Shown here one piece after another: positions 17,350 through 26,976 of a DNA stretch of 64,000 nt. The notes beneath the pieces were generated by a model. The model ran no database searches and had not been told where the DNA came from. It saw nothing but the letters and a program-made list of their open reading frames with translations. Origin of the DNA: Idiomarina rhizosphaerae (GTDB taxonomy: Bacteria; Pseudomonadota; Gammaproteobacteria; Enterobacterales; Alteromonadaceae); the NCBI RefSeq assembly GCF_024159085.1, contig NZ_JAMZDE010000007.1:248001-312000 (forward strand), given 5' to 3'. Position 1 is the stretch's first letter. Every line of letters starts with the position of its first letter. The translations under genes were made by a program, and so were the position numbers.

Positions 17350-18195
17350 TTAGTCTCTCCCCGCCCTGGCTTTTGTCCCGCCGGTAACTCGTTCTACCCT
17401 AGCATAATCCTGCCAACGGTTAACCTTTTTATAACCACTTTTAAACAGTAGCTCCACCACGCTATCAGCCTGTTGCCATCCCTGCTCAAGTAGTAACCAC
17501 CCCTGGTCTGCTAAATGGTTGTTGGCTTCTTTTATAATAGTCTCTATATCGGCTAAACCGTTATTTTCCGCAATTAACGCCGTCTGGGGCTCAAATCTGA
17601 CATCTCCCATACTCAAGTGCGGATCGCCTGCATCAATGTAGGGAGGGTTCGATAGAATCAAGTCAAATTTAAGAGACTTTGGCACAGATTGAAACCAGTT
17701 ACTGCACAAAATTTCAACATTTAAACCTAAAGCCTGACTATTTCGGCGTGCCAGTTCCACCGCATCGCGGCTTTTATCGCACGCCCAAACTTGCCAACCG
17801 GGACGTTCAGACTTTAATGCCAGCGCAACCGCACCCGTACCCGTGCCTAAATCCAGTACACGCGCCTGTTCGGGAAGTTCAAGACTAAGCGCCGCTTCAA
17901 CCAGCGTTTCAGTATCGGGACGGGGAATTAACGTGCTGTCGTTTACTTCAAGCATCAATGACCAAAACTCGCGGCGACCAGTGATATGAGCCACGGGCTT
18001 GCCTTGCTGTCGAGCTAAAACACAATCCTCATAATACCGTTGCTGATCTTCCGTCAGCTGCTTTTCCGGCCAGGTCATAAGGTAAGTTTTTTCTTTATCC
18101 AGCACAAAGCAAAGTAAGGCAGAAACATCCGCAGCAGCATCTTCACTCTGCTTTAACTGCTCCCGCCCCCACTTTATGGCTTGCTGCAGGGTCAT
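17350..18195 (-). CDS. prmC: peptide chain release factor glutamine methyltransferase PrmC
   Basis: 281 aa. SAM-binding DLGTGTGA (115-122) and the catalytic NPPY motif at 183-186 (LSNPPYID), with the N-terminal helical substrate-binding domain. It methylates the Gln of the GGQ motif in RF1 and RF2. It overlaps the prfA stop by ATGA (18192-18195), the standard prfA-prmC pairing. Confidence 0.95.
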   Translation of the reverse strand: MTLQQAIKWGREQLKQSEDAAADVSALLCFVLDKEKTYLMTWPEKQLTEDQQRYYEDCVLARQQGKPVAHITGRREFWSLMLEVNDSTLIPRPDTETLVEAALSLELPEQARVLDLGTGTGAVALALKSERPGWQVWACDKSRDAVELARRNSQALGLNVEILCSNWFQSVPKSLKFDLILSNPPYIDAGDPHLSMGDVRFEPQTALIAENNGLADIETIIKEANNHLADQGWLLLEQGWQQADSVVELLFKSGYKKVNRWQDYARVERVTGGTKARAGRD

Positions 18196-19286
18196 TGCTG
18201 TCCTTCAGACAGAGCCGCCAGTTGATCCGCCTGATGCTCAGTAATAATGGCATCCAGTATCAAATCAATATCGCCGGTTAGTACTTCATCTAACCGATAC
18301 AATGTCAGGTTAATGCGATGGTCTGTTACCCGACTTTGCGGATAATTATAGGTGCGAATACGCTCCGAACGATCACCACTTCCAACCAGGTTACGACGGG
18401 TACTATCTTCTTCTGCCTGACGTTTTTCATCTTCCAGGCGTTGTATTCTTGCCTGTAAAACCGACATGGCTTTAGCCCGGTTTTTATGCTGCGAACGCTC
18501 TTCCTGACATTCAACCACCACACCGGTTGGTATGTGGGTAAGACGAATAGCAGAATCGGTTCGGTTGACGTGCTGACCACCAGCCCCCGAGGCGCGGTAA
18601 GTATCAACACGTAAGTCCGCCGGGTTAATTTCAACGGCCTCTGCTTCTGGAATTTCCGGTAACACAGCAACAGTACAAGCTGAAGTATGAATACGCCCTT
18701 GCGATTCAGTTTCCGGAACACGTTGTACGCGATGCCCACCAGACTCAAACTTCATGCGTCCGTAAACTCCGTCACCGCTCATATGCGCTATAATTTCTTT
18801 ATAACCGCCATGTTCACCATCACTGGCACTGACAATATTGACCTTCCAGCCATTTTTTTCAGCGTAGCGACTGTACATACGGAATAAATCACCGGCGAAT
18901 ATTGAAGCCTCATCACCGCCAGCTCCGGCCCGAATTTCCAAATAGCATGAACGATCATCGTTCGGGTCTTTAGGTAACAACAGAAGTTGCAGTCGGTTTT
19001 CCAGCTCTTCTTCGGCTTTTCTTGCCTCTTTTAGCTCTTCTTCCGCCATTTCGCGCATGTCAGCGTCATCATCTTCAGCCATATCTTTTGCAGCTGCCTG
19101 ATCGTCCTGATTCTGGCGGTACTCTTCAAAGCACCCAACCACTTCTTCTAATTGAGAGTACTCGCGCGACAACGAGCGAAAACGGTTTTGATCACTGATC
19201 ACATCGGGCTCACCCAATAAAGCCTGCACTTCCTGATAACGCTCAACTAACCCTTCTAGTTTGCGTTCAATGGATGGATTCAACAT
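18192..19286 (-). CDS. prfA: peptide chain release factor 1
   Basis: 364 aa. Stop-codon recognition tripeptide PET at 191-193 ([10 protein letters not shown]), the PxT class of RF1 reading UAG and UAA, and GGQ at 236-238 ([14 protein letters not shown]) for peptidyl-tRNA hydrolysis. The N-terminal helical region is highly acidic. It lies 4 bases downstream of hemA and is coupled to prmC, which modifies its GGQ glutamine. Confidence 0.97.
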   Translation of the reverse strand: MLNPSIERKLEGLVERYQEVQALLGEPDVISDQNRFRSLSREYSQLEEVVGCFEEYRQNQDDQAAAKDMAEDDDADMREMAEEELKEARKAEEELENRLQLLLLPKDPNDDRSCYLEIRAGAGGDEASIFAGDLFRMYSRYAEKNGWKVNIVSASDGEHGGYKEIIAHMSGDGVYGRMKFESGGHRVQRVPETESQGRIHTSACTVAVLPEIPEAEAVEINPADLRVDTYRASGAGGQHVNRTDSAIRLTHIPTGVVVECQEERSQHKNRAKAMSVLQARIQRLEDEKRQAEEDSTRRNLVGSGDRSERIRTYNYPQSRVTDHRINLTLYRLDEVLTGDIDLILDAIITEHQADQLAALSEGQQ

Positions 19287-19290
19287 GTTT

Positions 19291-20562
19291 TTATTTGCCT
19301 TTTGATGAGTCAGAGGATGGCTCTGACCAAAGTTGTTGCAAAACGGCCAGCGTATATTGGTCGTTATTTTCGCCGGCAGATTTCAATAAGCTTGTCGGTT
19401 TATGCGTTAACTGCTGCACCAGCCTGTGACTGAATCGTTGCAGCACTTCGGCCGGGTCTTTGCCCTGCTCTATTTGCGCTAATGCTTTTTTTAACTGCTC
19501 GTCAGCTAGCGTTTTTGTGTGGGTACGGTACTCCCGCACCAGCTCCACACTGTTCAGCGACTTCAGCCAGTCATTAAACTCTTTCGTTTGCTGCTGAATA
19601 ATAACCTGAGCTTCACGAGCCGCCTGCTCACGGTTACGGATATTTTCACTAATAATACTTTGTAGATCGTCAACGGTATAAAGGTAAGCGTCATCGAGTT
19701 CATTAACCTGCTCTTCAATGTCTCGTGGCACAGCTAAGTCAATTAACAGCATGGGTCTGTGACGGCGCTTTTTCAGTGCTTTTTCGATGCTGCCTTTGCC
19801 GACAATAGGCAAAGTACTGGCGGTTGAACTGACGACAATATCGGCCTGCGGTAATAACTCTGATAACTCAGACAAGCTGTGAGCCGTTGCGCCGACACGT
19901 TCAGCCATTTCGCTAGCTCGTTGCAGAGTCCGGTTTGCCACCAGAATTTCCGTTACACCTTGTTGTTTCAAGTGCTGAGCAACCAGCTCGGAAGTATCAC
20001 CGGCTCCTATCAGCAGCACCTTCGATTGCTGCAAATTAGCAAAAATATGACGCGCCATAGAAACCGCAGCATAAGCAACCGAAACCGCGTTTTGACCTAC
20101 CGCGGTTTCATTTCTAACGGTTTTTGCTACACGAAAGGTTTGCTGAAATAAGCGTTCAAGGATACCGCCGACAGAGGCCTGACGTTTCGCGGCCTGATAC
20201 GCTTGTTTTACCTGCCCCAGAATTTGTGGCTCGCCAAGTACCAGCGAGTCTAAACCACTGGCGACCGACATAAGATGGGTAATGGCTTGCTCGCCCTGAA
20301 AGTGATAATGATGATTTTCCAGAGCCTTTGGTGCCAATTTATGAAAACCGGTTAACCAACCCAGGAGCAAGTCACCAGACACTTCCCCACGGCAATATAG
20401 CTCGGTTCGGTTACAGGTAGAGACGATAACGGCTTCTTCAACACCTTGAAGATTACGCACGGCCTGCAGCGCAGCATCAAGCTGTTCAGCACTAAACGCG
20501 ACTTGCTCGCGCAAATCGACTGATGCGGTTTTATGATTAATTCCGAGAGCTGAAATGGTCAT
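19291..20562 (-). CDS. hemA: glutamyl-tRNA reductase HemA
   Basis: 423 aa. Catalytic Cys50 in [15 protein letters not shown]-binding [18 protein letters not shown]-terminal dimerisation helix region. It reduces glutamyl-tRNA(Glu) to glutamate-1-semialdehyde, the first committed step of tetrapyrrole synthesis. It is the first gene of the hemA-prfA-prmC run and divergent from lolB across 132 bases, which must hold both promoters. An N-terminal [14 protein letters not shown] block is also typical. Confidence 0.96.
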   Translation of the reverse strand: MTISALGINHKTASVDLREQVAFSAEQLDAALQAVRNLQGVEEAVIVSTCNRTELYCRGEVSGDLLLGWLTGFHKLAPKALENHHYHFQGEQAITHLMSVASGLDSLVLGEPQILGQVKQAYQAAKRQASVGGILERLFQQTFRVAKTVRNETAVGQNAVSVAYAAVSMARHIFANLQQSKVLLIGAGDTSELVAQHLKQQGVTEILVANRTLQRASEMAERVGATAHSLSELSELLPQADIVVSSTASTLPIVGKGSIEKALKKRRHRPMLLIDLAVPRDIEEQVNELDDAYLYTVDDLQSIISENIRNREQAAREAQVIIQQQTKEFNDWLKSLNSVELVREYRTHTKTLADEQLKKALAQIEQGKDPAEVLQRFSHRLVQQLTHKPTSLLKSAGENNDQYTLAVLQQLWSEPSSDSSKGK

Positions 20563-20694
20563 CTGACTGTGAAACTCGTTATCCCAACGCGGCCAAAATC
20601 TAAGTTGCCCGATTGTACGTGAAAGCCTTAGTCATTGAAAGTGACAGCGCTTTCTGGTCAACTAATTACATTCCGATTGCAGCAATTGAAAAAT

Positions 20695-21321
20695 ATGATT
20701 CAACGCCGAATATTCTGGGTTTGCCTGATTGTTATTGTATCGTTAACCGGGTGCGCGCTGCCTACGCCATCAGAGCAAGCAAGCAGTACTGAAGTTAATC
20801 AACGTATTATTGACGCCCATCAACAAAAGCTGGAGCAGTTGCAACAATGGTCGCTAAGTGGTCGCATGGCGGTTATCCAGAAGCAGAATAAGGAAAGAGA
20901 CAGCTTTTATATTAACTGGCGTTACCAGCCTCATCAGCAAATTATTCGCTTTTCTCATCCGCTAAAAGGTCAACTGGCTAAACTGACCGTAGACGACAGC
21001 GGCGCTTTGTTGACTAACTCCGATGACCAGGAACGCTGGGCTCCTTCAGCCGATGCCTTATTATACCGTCTGCTGGGCGCGGCTGTTCCTTTTGAACAGT
21101 TACACAACTGGGTTCTGGGCAGAAAAACAAGTACGCTAAAATCTGTGAGTTATCATAAAGATGGAACCTTAGCTCAGTCGACGATATTTCATCAGGGGCA
21201 AAACTGGCAGCTCAGTTGGTTCTATGATCAGAACAAAGCACAAACAGTAACCTTGCCGGAACAAATCCACCTGGAAAGTCCAGAGCTACAGATAAAGGTG
21301 CAAGTTAACGAATGGCAGTAA
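20695..21321 (+). CDS. lolB: outer-membrane lipoprotein receptor LolB
   Basis: 208 aa from the ATG at 20695 (E. coli 207); a TTG 60 bases earlier would add 20 residues before the signal peptide and is unlikely. Signal MIQRRIFWVCLIVIVSLTGC with lipobox LTGC; family blocks WSLSGRMAVIQK and INWRYQPHQQIIRFSHPLKGQ. It receives lipoproteins from LolA and inserts them in the outer membrane. It overlaps ispE by 10 bases; lolB-ispE-prs is the usual gammaproteobacterial order. Confidence 0.9.
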   Translation: MIQRRIFWVCLIVIVSLTGCALPTPSEQASSTEVNQRIIDAHQQKLEQLQQWSLSGRMAVIQKQNKERDSFYINWRYQPHQQIIRFSHPLKGQLAKLTVDDSGALLTNSDDQERWAPSADALLYRLLGAAVPFEQLHNWVLGRKTSTLKSVSYHKDGTLAQSTIFHQGQNWQLSWFYDQNKAQTVTLPEQIHLESPELQIKVQVNEWQ

Positions 21322-22172
21322 ATATATTAACGCTCCCTGCTCCGGCGAAACTTAACCTGTTTTTGCATATTATCGGGCGTCGCTCCGACGGGTACCACAA
21401 TTTACAGACCGTTTTTCAATTTCTGGACTACGCTGACACCCTGAAGTTCTATACCACCGATGACAACCAATTTGATTTAATTGACCATAACAGCCAAATT
21501 CCCCGCGACGAGAATTTAGTCTGGAAAGCGTTAACCGCGCTGAAAAAAGCCTATGAAGAAAAAGGCATTGGGCAACTGCCGGGCTGCTCGATTGAATTAA
21601 TTAAGAGACTTCCTCAAGGGGCCGGGCTAGGTGGAGGTTCATCTAATGCAGCAACCGCACTGGTAGGACTGAATCAGCTTTGGGGCAGTCATTTAAATAG
21701 TACTGAATTACAGGCAATAGGTCGCAAACTGGGTGCAGACGTGCCGGTATTTATTCATGGACATGCTTGTTTCGCTGAAGGTATCGGCGATGTATTCACT
21801 AATATAACACCGCCTACTCCATGGTATTTAGTAGTTAAACCAAATGTTTCTATCAGTACCGCTGCGTTGTTCTCTCACCCTACGCTACAACGCAACTGCT
21901 CGCCGGTTACTGCGGAAAACTGGCAACAGCAAAAAGTCGCGAATGTGTTTGAACCAGTGGTATGCGATCTACACACCGAAGTTGCTATGTTACGCCGTGC
22001 CTTGCTAGAATACGCCCCGACTCGGCTCACTGGCAGTGGAGCATGTCTTTTTTCAACATTCGAAACAAGACAAGCCGCAAAGGAAGCGCAACAGCAGGTT
22101 CCCAAAGAACTTTGCTCATTTATCGCTCAAGGCCAGAACCGTTCACCACTTATCCAGACATTAACCCAATAA
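21312..22172 (+). CDS. ispE: 4-diphosphocytidyl-2-C-methyl-D-erythritol kinase IspE
   Basis: 286 aa GHMP kinase. Catalytic Lys13 in PAPAKLNLFL, phosphate loop PQGAGLGGGSSNAA (101-114) and catalytic Asp in LGADVPVFIHG. Third motif RLTGSGACLF near the C-terminus. It phosphorylates CDP-methylerythritol in the MEP isoprenoid pathway. Its start overlaps the lolB end, suggesting coupled translation; prs follows after 15 bases. Confidence 0.95.
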   Translation: MAVNILTLPAPAKLNLFLHIIGRRSDGYHNLQTVFQFLDYADTLKFYTTDDNQFDLIDHNSQIPRDENLVWKALTALKKAYEEKGIGQLPGCSIELIKRLPQGAGLGGGSSNAATALVGLNQLWGSHLNSTELQAIGRKLGADVPVFIHGHACFAEGIGDVFTNITPPTPWYLVVKPNVSISTAALFSHPTLQRNCSPVTAENWQQQKVANVFEPVVCDLHTEVAMLRRALLEYAPTRLTGSGACLFSTFETRQAAKEAQQQVPKELCSFIAQGQNRSPLIQTLTQ

Positions 22173-22187
22173 AAGTCGAGGTATGTT

Positions 22188-23135
22188 GTGCCTGACATGA
22201 AACTTTTCGCCGGCAACGCCACTCCTGAGCTAGCCCAGAAAATCGCCGATCGCCTTTATATCAAACTTGGTGAAGCTTCCGTTGGTCGCTTTAGTGACGG
22301 CGAAATTAGCGTCGCCATTAATGAAAACGTCCGCGGTTCCGACGTCTTTATTCTTCAATCTACTTGCGCCCCAACCAATGACAATTTAATGGAACTCATT
22401 GTTATGGTGGACGCATTACGTCGTGCGTCAGCTGGTCGTATTACTGCAGTAATGCCTTATTTTGGTTACGCTCGTCAGGATCGCCGGGTTCGTTCAGCTC
22501 GTGTTCCTATTACGGCTAAAGTTGTTGCCGATTTCTTATCCAGTGTTGGTGTTGACCGTGTACTGACCGTCGACTTACACGCAGAACAAATTCAGGGCTT
22601 TTTTGACGTACCTGTCGATAACGTTTTTGGTACTCCGGTATTGTTAGAACACATGCGTCAGCAAAACTTCGACCATCCGGTTGTGGTCTCTCCTGATATT
22701 GGTGGTGTGGTACGTGCCCGTGCTTTTGCCAAGCTTATGGACGACACCGATTTAGCCATCATTGATAAGCGCCGTCCGTCAGCCAACGTGTCGCAGGTTA
22801 TGCACATAATTGGTGATGTTAAAGGCCGTGACTGCATTATTGTCGATGACATGATTGATACTGGCGGAACGCTTTGCAAAGCCGCAGAAGCACTGAAGTC
22901 TCACGGTGCAAAACGGGTATTTGCATACGCTACTCACCCGGTATTTTCCGGTAATGCGGTGCAGAACATTAAAGACTCTGAAATTGACGAATTTATCGTT
23001 ACCGACAGTGTTCCGCTGAGCGATGCGATGAAAGCCACAGGTAAAGTTACTCAGTTAACCTTGTCCGGTATGCTTTCAGAAGCACTGCGTCGAGTGAGTA
23101 ACGAAGAGTCTATTTCAGCAATGTTCGATTACTGA
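22188..23135 (+). CDS. prs: ribose-phosphate pyrophosphokinase (PRPP synthetase)
   Basis: 315 aa. GTG start at 22188 ([14 protein letters not shown] matches the conserved beginning) preceded by a GAGG Shine-Dalgarno. Motifs: [18 protein letters not shown] (ATP site), the catalytic flexible loop DKRRPSANV and the PRPP loop [11 protein letters not shown]. It makes PRPP for nucleotide, histidine, tryptophan and NAD synthesis. Last gene of the lolB-ispE-prs run; a new promoter for rplY follows directly. Confidence 0.97.
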   Translation: MPDMKLFAGNATPELAQKIADRLYIKLGEASVGRFSDGEISVAINENVRGSDVFILQSTCAPTNDNLMELIVMVDALRRASAGRITAVMPYFGYARQDRRVRSARVPITAKVVADFLSSVGVDRVLTVDLHAEQIQGFFDVPVDNVFGTPVLLEHMRQQNFDHPVVVSPDIGGVVRARAFAKLMDDTDLAIIDKRRPSANVSQVMHIIGDVKGRDCIIVDDMIDTGGTLCKAAEALKSHGAKRVFAYATHPVFSGNAVQNIKDSEIDEFIVTDSVPLSDAMKATGKVTQLTLSGMLSEALRRVSNEESISAMFDY

Positions 23136-23138
23136 TTG

Positions 23139-23167
23139 TTGTAATTATTCCTGCCCAGTGCTAGTAT
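23139..23167 (+). promoter_or_regulatory. promoter of rplY
   Basis: TTGTAA (23139-23144), 17-base spacer, TAGTAT (23162-23167) with an extended TGC just before the -10. Predicted start near 23174 gives a leader of about 100 bases that contains two hairpins. Confidence 0.6.
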
Positions 23168-23175
23168 TGCGCGCC

Positions 23176-23240
23176 CTTAGAAACCGGCCACGTTGTCGGT
23201 TTCTAAGTTTCTGGGTCAGCTCTTGGTCGCGAGTGCTGAC
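23176..23240 (+). promoter_or_regulatory. structured leader of rplY (two hairpins)
   Basis: First hairpin: perfect 11-base stem CTTAGAAACCG / CGGTTTCTAAG (23176-23186, 23197-23207) with a 10-base loop and no T-run. Second: 23215-23240, stem GTCAGCTC against GAG(TG)CTGAC with a 2-base bulge and loop TTGGTCGC. E. coli L25 is known to repress its own mRNA through its leader. Whether this leader mimics 5S rRNA loop E, or the first stem is just an attenuator, cannot be decided by eye. Confidence 0.5.
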
Positions 23241-23274
23241 AAATAAAAAACTTTAAACATTGAGAGGCCAAATC

Positions 23275-23940
23275 ATGGCTGAATTAGATTTTAACATCCA
23301 AGCTACCGTCCGCACGGACAAAGGGAAAGGTGCGAGCCGCCGCCTGCGTCATGAGGACAAAGTACCAGCGATTTTATATGGTGGTCAGGGCGAGCCAATC
23401 GCATTAGCATTAGACCACAACAAAGTGAATAACATGGCCGACTACGAAGCCTTTTATTCGCACATTTTGACGCTGGAATTTGATGGTAAGAAACATCAGG
23501 CAATTCTGAAAGACATGCAGCGTCACCCGTACAAGCCTAAATTGACTCACCTGGATTTCCAGCGTGTAGAAAAAGGCCACAAGCTTCACACTAACTTACC
23601 TCTGCACTTCTTAAATGAAACAACTGCGAAGGGCGTTAAAGAAGAAGGCGGTGTTGTTGTTCACCACGTAAATGACGTGGAAATTACTGTATTACCGAAA
23701 GACTTACCAGAATATCTGGAAGTTGATATTGCTGAACTCAGCGTTGGTGACACCATTCACCTGACTGACTTAAAACTGCCTAAAGGCGTTGAGTTAGTTG
23801 AACTGACTAAAGGTGAAGACCACGACCAGGCGGTTGTGTCTATTACTGCTCCTCGCGTCGAGAAAGAAGAGACCGAAGAAGATACAGTAGCACCTGGCGA
23901 CGTTCCTGCTGAAAACAGCAAAGACGCTGACGAAGAATAA
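23275..23940 (+). CDS. rplY: 50S ribosomal protein L25, long CTC/TL5 form
   Basis: 221 aa from the ATG at 23275, with Shine-Dalgarno GAGAGG at 23262-23267; an in-frame TTG at 23260 is discounted. N-terminal L25 domain (residues about 5-95: RTDKGKGASRRLRHEDKVPA, LYGG) binds 5S rRNA. The C-terminal TL5/CTC beta domain (about 100-190, with DLPEYLEVDIAELSVGDTIH) is absent from the 94-aa E. coli protein. It ends in an acidic tail. It is followed by pth after 14 bases and ychF, a usual order. Confidence 0.95.
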   Translation: MAELDFNIQATVRTDKGKGASRRLRHEDKVPAILYGGQGEPIALALDHNKVNNMADYEAFYSHILTLEFDGKKHQAILKDMQRHPYKPKLTHLDFQRVEKGHKLHTNLPLHFLNETTAKGVKEEGGVVVHHVNDVEITVLPKDLPEYLEVDIAELSVGDTIHLTDLKLPKGVELVELTKGEDHDQAVVSITAPRVEKEETEEDTVAPGDVPAENSKDADEE

Positions 23941-23954
23941 GTCAGTCTCCTGTT

Positions 23955-24551
23955 ATGGGAACTGAAGTAAAACTACTTGTGGGCCTGGGAAATCCGGGCC
24001 CCGAGTATGAACGAACTCGCCACAACGCTGGTTTCTGGTTAGTCGATGACTTTTGCAGACGCCACGCGATTACGCTCTCCCCTGATGCAAAAAGCAAAGC
24101 TCTGATTGGACGCTGGCAACAAGGCGCTCATGACCTGCGCATTGTATTACCACAAAACTTTATGAACCGCAGTGGCTTCTCTGTTGCGGCTCTGGCTAAT
24201 TTTTATAAAATACCGGCTAACGAGATTTTAGTGGCTTACGATGAGCTCGATTTACCCCCCGGCGTTGCTAAATTTAAAAAAGGTGGAGGTGCCGGCGGGC
24301 ATAACGGAATTAAAGATATTATTGCTCAGACAGGTAGCCAGGACTTTATGCGGTTACGCATTGGTATTGGCCACCCGGGCGATAAAACAAAGGTAACTGG
24401 CTTTGTCTTAGGCAAAGCTTCAGCAAATGAACAGCGGCTTATTGATGACTGTATCGATGAAGCCAGCCGCAGTATCGACACATTAATGGCGGAAGGCTGG
24501 GGAACTGCGTTGCAGCGCCTGCATAGCTACCGCCCTGAACAGAAAGGCTAA
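23955..24551 (+). CDS. pth: peptidyl-tRNA hydrolase
   Basis: 198 aa. VGLGNPGPEYERTRHNAGF gives Asn13 and the catalytic His23; further blocks PQNFMNRSG, YDELDLPPG and GGAGGHNGIKDI. It cleaves peptidyl-tRNA released from stalled ribosomes. Located between rplY and ychF on the same strand with short gaps (14 and 6 bases), so one operon is likely. Confidence 0.97.
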   Translation: MGTEVKLLVGLGNPGPEYERTRHNAGFWLVDDFCRRHAITLSPDAKSKALIGRWQQGAHDLRIVLPQNFMNRSGFSVAALANFYKIPANEILVAYDELDLPPGVAKFKKGGGAGGHNGIKDIIAQTGSQDFMRLRIGIGHPGDKTKVTGFVLGKASANEQRLIDDCIDEASRSIDTLMAEGWGTALQRLHSYRPEQKG

Positions 24552-24557
24552 ACTCTC

Positions 24558-25649
24558 ATGGGATTTCGATGTGGTATCGTTGGTTTACCTAACGTAGGTA
24601 AATCCACTCTCTTCAACGCACTGACAAAAGCAGGCATTGAAGCTGCAAACTTTCCATTTTGTACCATCGAACCAAACACTGGCGTTGTGCCTGTTCCTGA
24701 TCCTCGTCTTGATAAGCTAGCCGCTATTGTTAACCCGGAACGCGTTATTCCAACAACCATGGAGTTTGTGGATATCGCCGGGCTAGTTAAAGGTGCTTCA
24801 AAAGGCGAAGGCTTAGGTAACCAGTTTTTAGCAAACATTCGTGAAACTGACGCTATTGGCCATGTTGTTCGCTGTTTTGAAGACGACAACATCGTGCATG
24901 TCAGCGGTGGTATCGACCCTGCCGATGACATTGACACCATTAACACCGAGCTGGCATTGGCCGATTTAGACTCGGTTGATAAGTCTCTATACCGTTTAAG
25001 TAAAAAAGCTAAAGGTGGGGATTCACAAGCTAAAGCCGAAATCGCCGTGCTGGAAAAGCTGAAACCGGCATTGGACGAAGGCAAAATGGCTCGTTCTGTT
25101 GAGCTAAGCAAAGATGAGCGTGCCACTATTCGTTCATACAATTTGCTGACTTTAAAGCCGACCATGTACATTGCCAATGTCAACGAAGACGGTTTTGAAA
25201 ATAACCCTCATCTTGACAAAGTTCGTGAAATTGCCGCAACCGAGAATGCGGTAGTGGTTCCGGTATGTGCCGCTATTGAATCAGAAATTGCCGAACTGGA
25301 CGAAGCGGACAAAGAAGAGTTCTTAAGCGAGCTTGGCCAAGACGAGCCTGGCCTGAACCGCGTTATTCGTGGCGGCTATGAACTACTTAACCTGCACACT
25401 TACTTCACTGCCGGCGTAAAGGAAGTTCGCGCCTGGACAGTTAAAGTGGGTTCAACTGCACCGCAGGCAGCCGGACGCATCCATACTGACTTTGAGAAAG
25501 GCTTTATTCGTGCTGAAATCGTTGGTTATGACGACTATATAGCAAACAACGGTGAACAAGGTGCAAAAGATGCCGGTAAATGGCGTCTGGAAGGGAAAGA
25601 GTACATTGTGAAAGACGGCGATGTCATTCACTTCCGCTTTAACGTTTAA
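24558..25649 (+). CDS. ychF: OBG-family ATPase YchF
   Basis: 363 aa, exact family length. P-loop GLPNVGKST (9-17), switch [17 protein letters not shown], the altered G4 motif in ANVNEDG that underlies ATP preference, a helical insert and a C-terminal TGS domain ([16 protein letters not shown]...[17 protein letters not shown]). It associates with ribosomes and affects stress responses. Last gene before a strong terminator. Confidence 0.96.
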   Translation: MGFRCGIVGLPNVGKSTLFNALTKAGIEAANFPFCTIEPNTGVVPVPDPRLDKLAAIVNPERVIPTTMEFVDIAGLVKGASKGEGLGNQFLANIRETDAIGHVVRCFEDDNIVHVSGGIDPADDIDTINTELALADLDSVDKSLYRLSKKAKGGDSQAKAEIAVLEKLKPALDEGKMARSVELSKDERATIRSYNLLTLKPTMYIANVNEDGFENNPHLDKVREIAATENAVVVPVCAAIESEIAELDEADKEEFLSELGQDEPGLNRVIRGGYELLNLHTYFTAGVKEVRAWTVKVGSTAPQAAGRIHTDFEKGFIRAEIVGYDDYIANNGEQGAKDAGKWRLEGKEYIVKDGDVIHFRFNV

Positions 25650-25659
25650 ATACCAATTA

Positions 25660-25688
25660 ATGGCTCGCTCTCAGCGAGCCATTTTTTT
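25660..25688 (+). terminator. Rho-independent terminator after ychF
   Basis: Perfect stem ATGGCTCGCT / AGCGAGCCAT, 3-base loop CTC, then seven T. It lies 11 bases past the ychF stop. Confidence 0.95.
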
Positions 25689-25698
25689 CACTCACCCA

Positions 25699-26106
25699 TT
25701 ACTCTTCAACGATATCGCCATGCATTGGTGCCAGCAAACCCAATAGCTGATTCTGCGCAGAAACCGGAACATCCTCTTTTTCCATGGCGGCAATCAAGTG
25801 TTCGACTAAAGCGTTAAAATCCGCATTGTCTACTCCCATATTACGATGAGAAGTTTTCATATCCTCACCACTGTAATCACAAGGACCACCACTTAAATCA
25901 CACACTTGTTCACTGATGAGTTTGTGCACACGCATAATATCAACACCATCAAAATGATGCGCAATACGCTCATCACCCCCCACCTGATAAAGCATTTCTT
26001 CGACAATAGTCTCTATGCCCTGCTGCTCACCCAGTTGCTGATATAGGCTCTGAGCGAAACTCAGTGGCGCAAACAACAACGCAGCCAATAACAAAACGAT
26101 TTTCAT
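25699..26106 (-). CDS. exported truncated haemoglobin (group I type)
   Basis: 135 aa. Signal peptide MKIVLLLAALLFAPLSFA followed by the globin beginning SLYQQLGEQQGIETIVEEML. Proximal haem ligand His87 in MKTSHRNMGV, preceded by CDYSGEDM; a Tyr in the B-helix position (Tyr40). Two Cys (69, 76) could form a disulfide in the periplasm. Most truncated globins are cytoplasmic and bind O2 or NO; an exported one is less usual. Last gene of a tight minus-strand set: cupredoxin, GGDEF/EAL protein, DUF3034 protein, globin. AAGGAGAG Shine-Dalgarno. Confidence 0.85.
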   Translation of the reverse strand: MKIVLLLAALLFAPLSFAQSLYQQLGEQQGIETIVEEMLYQVGGDERIAHHFDGVDIMRVHKLISEQVCDLSGGPCDYSGEDMKTSHRNMGVDNADFNALVEHLIAAMEKEDVPVSAQNQLLGLLAPMHGDIVEE

Positions 26107-26115
26107 AGTCTCTCC

Positions 26116-26970
26116 TTAAAAGGCTGCCTGAACCGATAAATACCAACCCGTTTGATCATTCAGGCCGGCAATAGAGCCCAGATCGGTGTAGGCTCCAACA
26201 ACCGATACATGTTTATTCGGAAAGTAAGCAACAAAAAGATCTTTCCAGTCCTGCTCTTCCGCAAAACTTAAGTTGTCCGGTTTCTGCCGGTACTCAACAC
26301 CTACAGCCCAGTAACGATTAATAAATGCAGCTACGGAAGCTTCAGCCAGCCACTCGCGGCTATCTTCTTTATCGCCGCCAAAGCCAAGTAGACCCAGTTG
26401 GTTTGCTTTGCTTGAACGCAACGTCAGGTTGGCAACCCAGGTACGGTGGAAAGGCCCGTCCAACCATGCTTTTGCTGCACTGACATACCAATCGGTGCCG
26501 TTGTCATCCTTGGAGCCTACCGCAGCGGGCAACTCATAGTCGTTGTTCTTCTTGTGTTGTAAACCCAGGCTAATTTGCGGTAGGTCACCATAAATTAGAT
26601 TGCCGGCCAAACGTACTTTTGCACCAATAATTCTTTGGCTTAATTCGCCGCCAATGGTGGAGAGATCAAAGGTTTGCTCCGCATACGACAGCTCAATACG
26701 GTTATTCCAGCTCAAGCTGGCGCCCTGAACGCTTAAGCGAAAATCATCAACAGACACTTCACTCAAGTTAACCGTCGCGCCAAACTGGTCTTCACCGGCA
26801 TAACTGCTTAACGTAGCCCAGGGCACTATGCCTCCGCCACCAGAGCCTTCAAGACTACTGGTGCCACCGGTTGCCAGTAATCGGGCTCCCTGCTCTGCGG
26901 CCGCAGGTGGGCTTAAAGCTAAAACACAGGTCAGCAAAAAACCGCCGCCATATAAACACTTGTTCATCAT
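26116..26970 (-). CDS. DUF3034-family outer-membrane beta-barrel protein
   Basis: 284 aa. Signal peptide (LLTCVLALSPPAAA, cleavage near residue 25) and then GARLLATGGTSSLEGSGGGGI, the diagnostic start of the DUF3034 family. The rest alternates hydrophobic and polar residues with many aromatics (WNNRIELSYAEQTF, LAGNLIYG, YWAVGVEYRQKP) and ends in F, as in outer-membrane barrels. The function of the family is unknown to me. It starts 6 bases after the GGDEF/EAL gene and is 9 bases from the globin gene, so co-expressed. Confidence 0.8.
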   Translation of the reverse strand: MMNKCLYGGGFLLTCVLALSPPAAAEQGARLLATGGTSSLEGSGGGGIVPWATLSSYAGEDQFGATVNLSEVSVDDFRLSVQGASLSWNNRIELSYAEQTFDLSTIGGELSQRIIGAKVRLAGNLIYGDLPQISLGLQHKKNNDYELPAAVGSKDDNGTDWYVSAAKAWLDGPFHRTWVANLTLRSSKANQLGLLGFGGDKEDSREWLAEASVAAFINRYWAVGVEYRQKPDNLSFAEEQDWKDLFVAYFPNKHVSVVGAYTDLGSIAGLNDQTGWYLSVQAAF

Positions 26971-26976
26971 TCGTTA

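Noticed and set aside
19291-20562. hemA frameshift or alternative start
   Set aside because: The frame is intact, and the N-terminus and Cys50 position agree with the family.
24548-25183. 211-codon open frame antisense to ychF
   Set aside because: Lies wholly inside a well-supported gene, with a composition (Ser, Thr and Leu rich) typical of antisense shadows.
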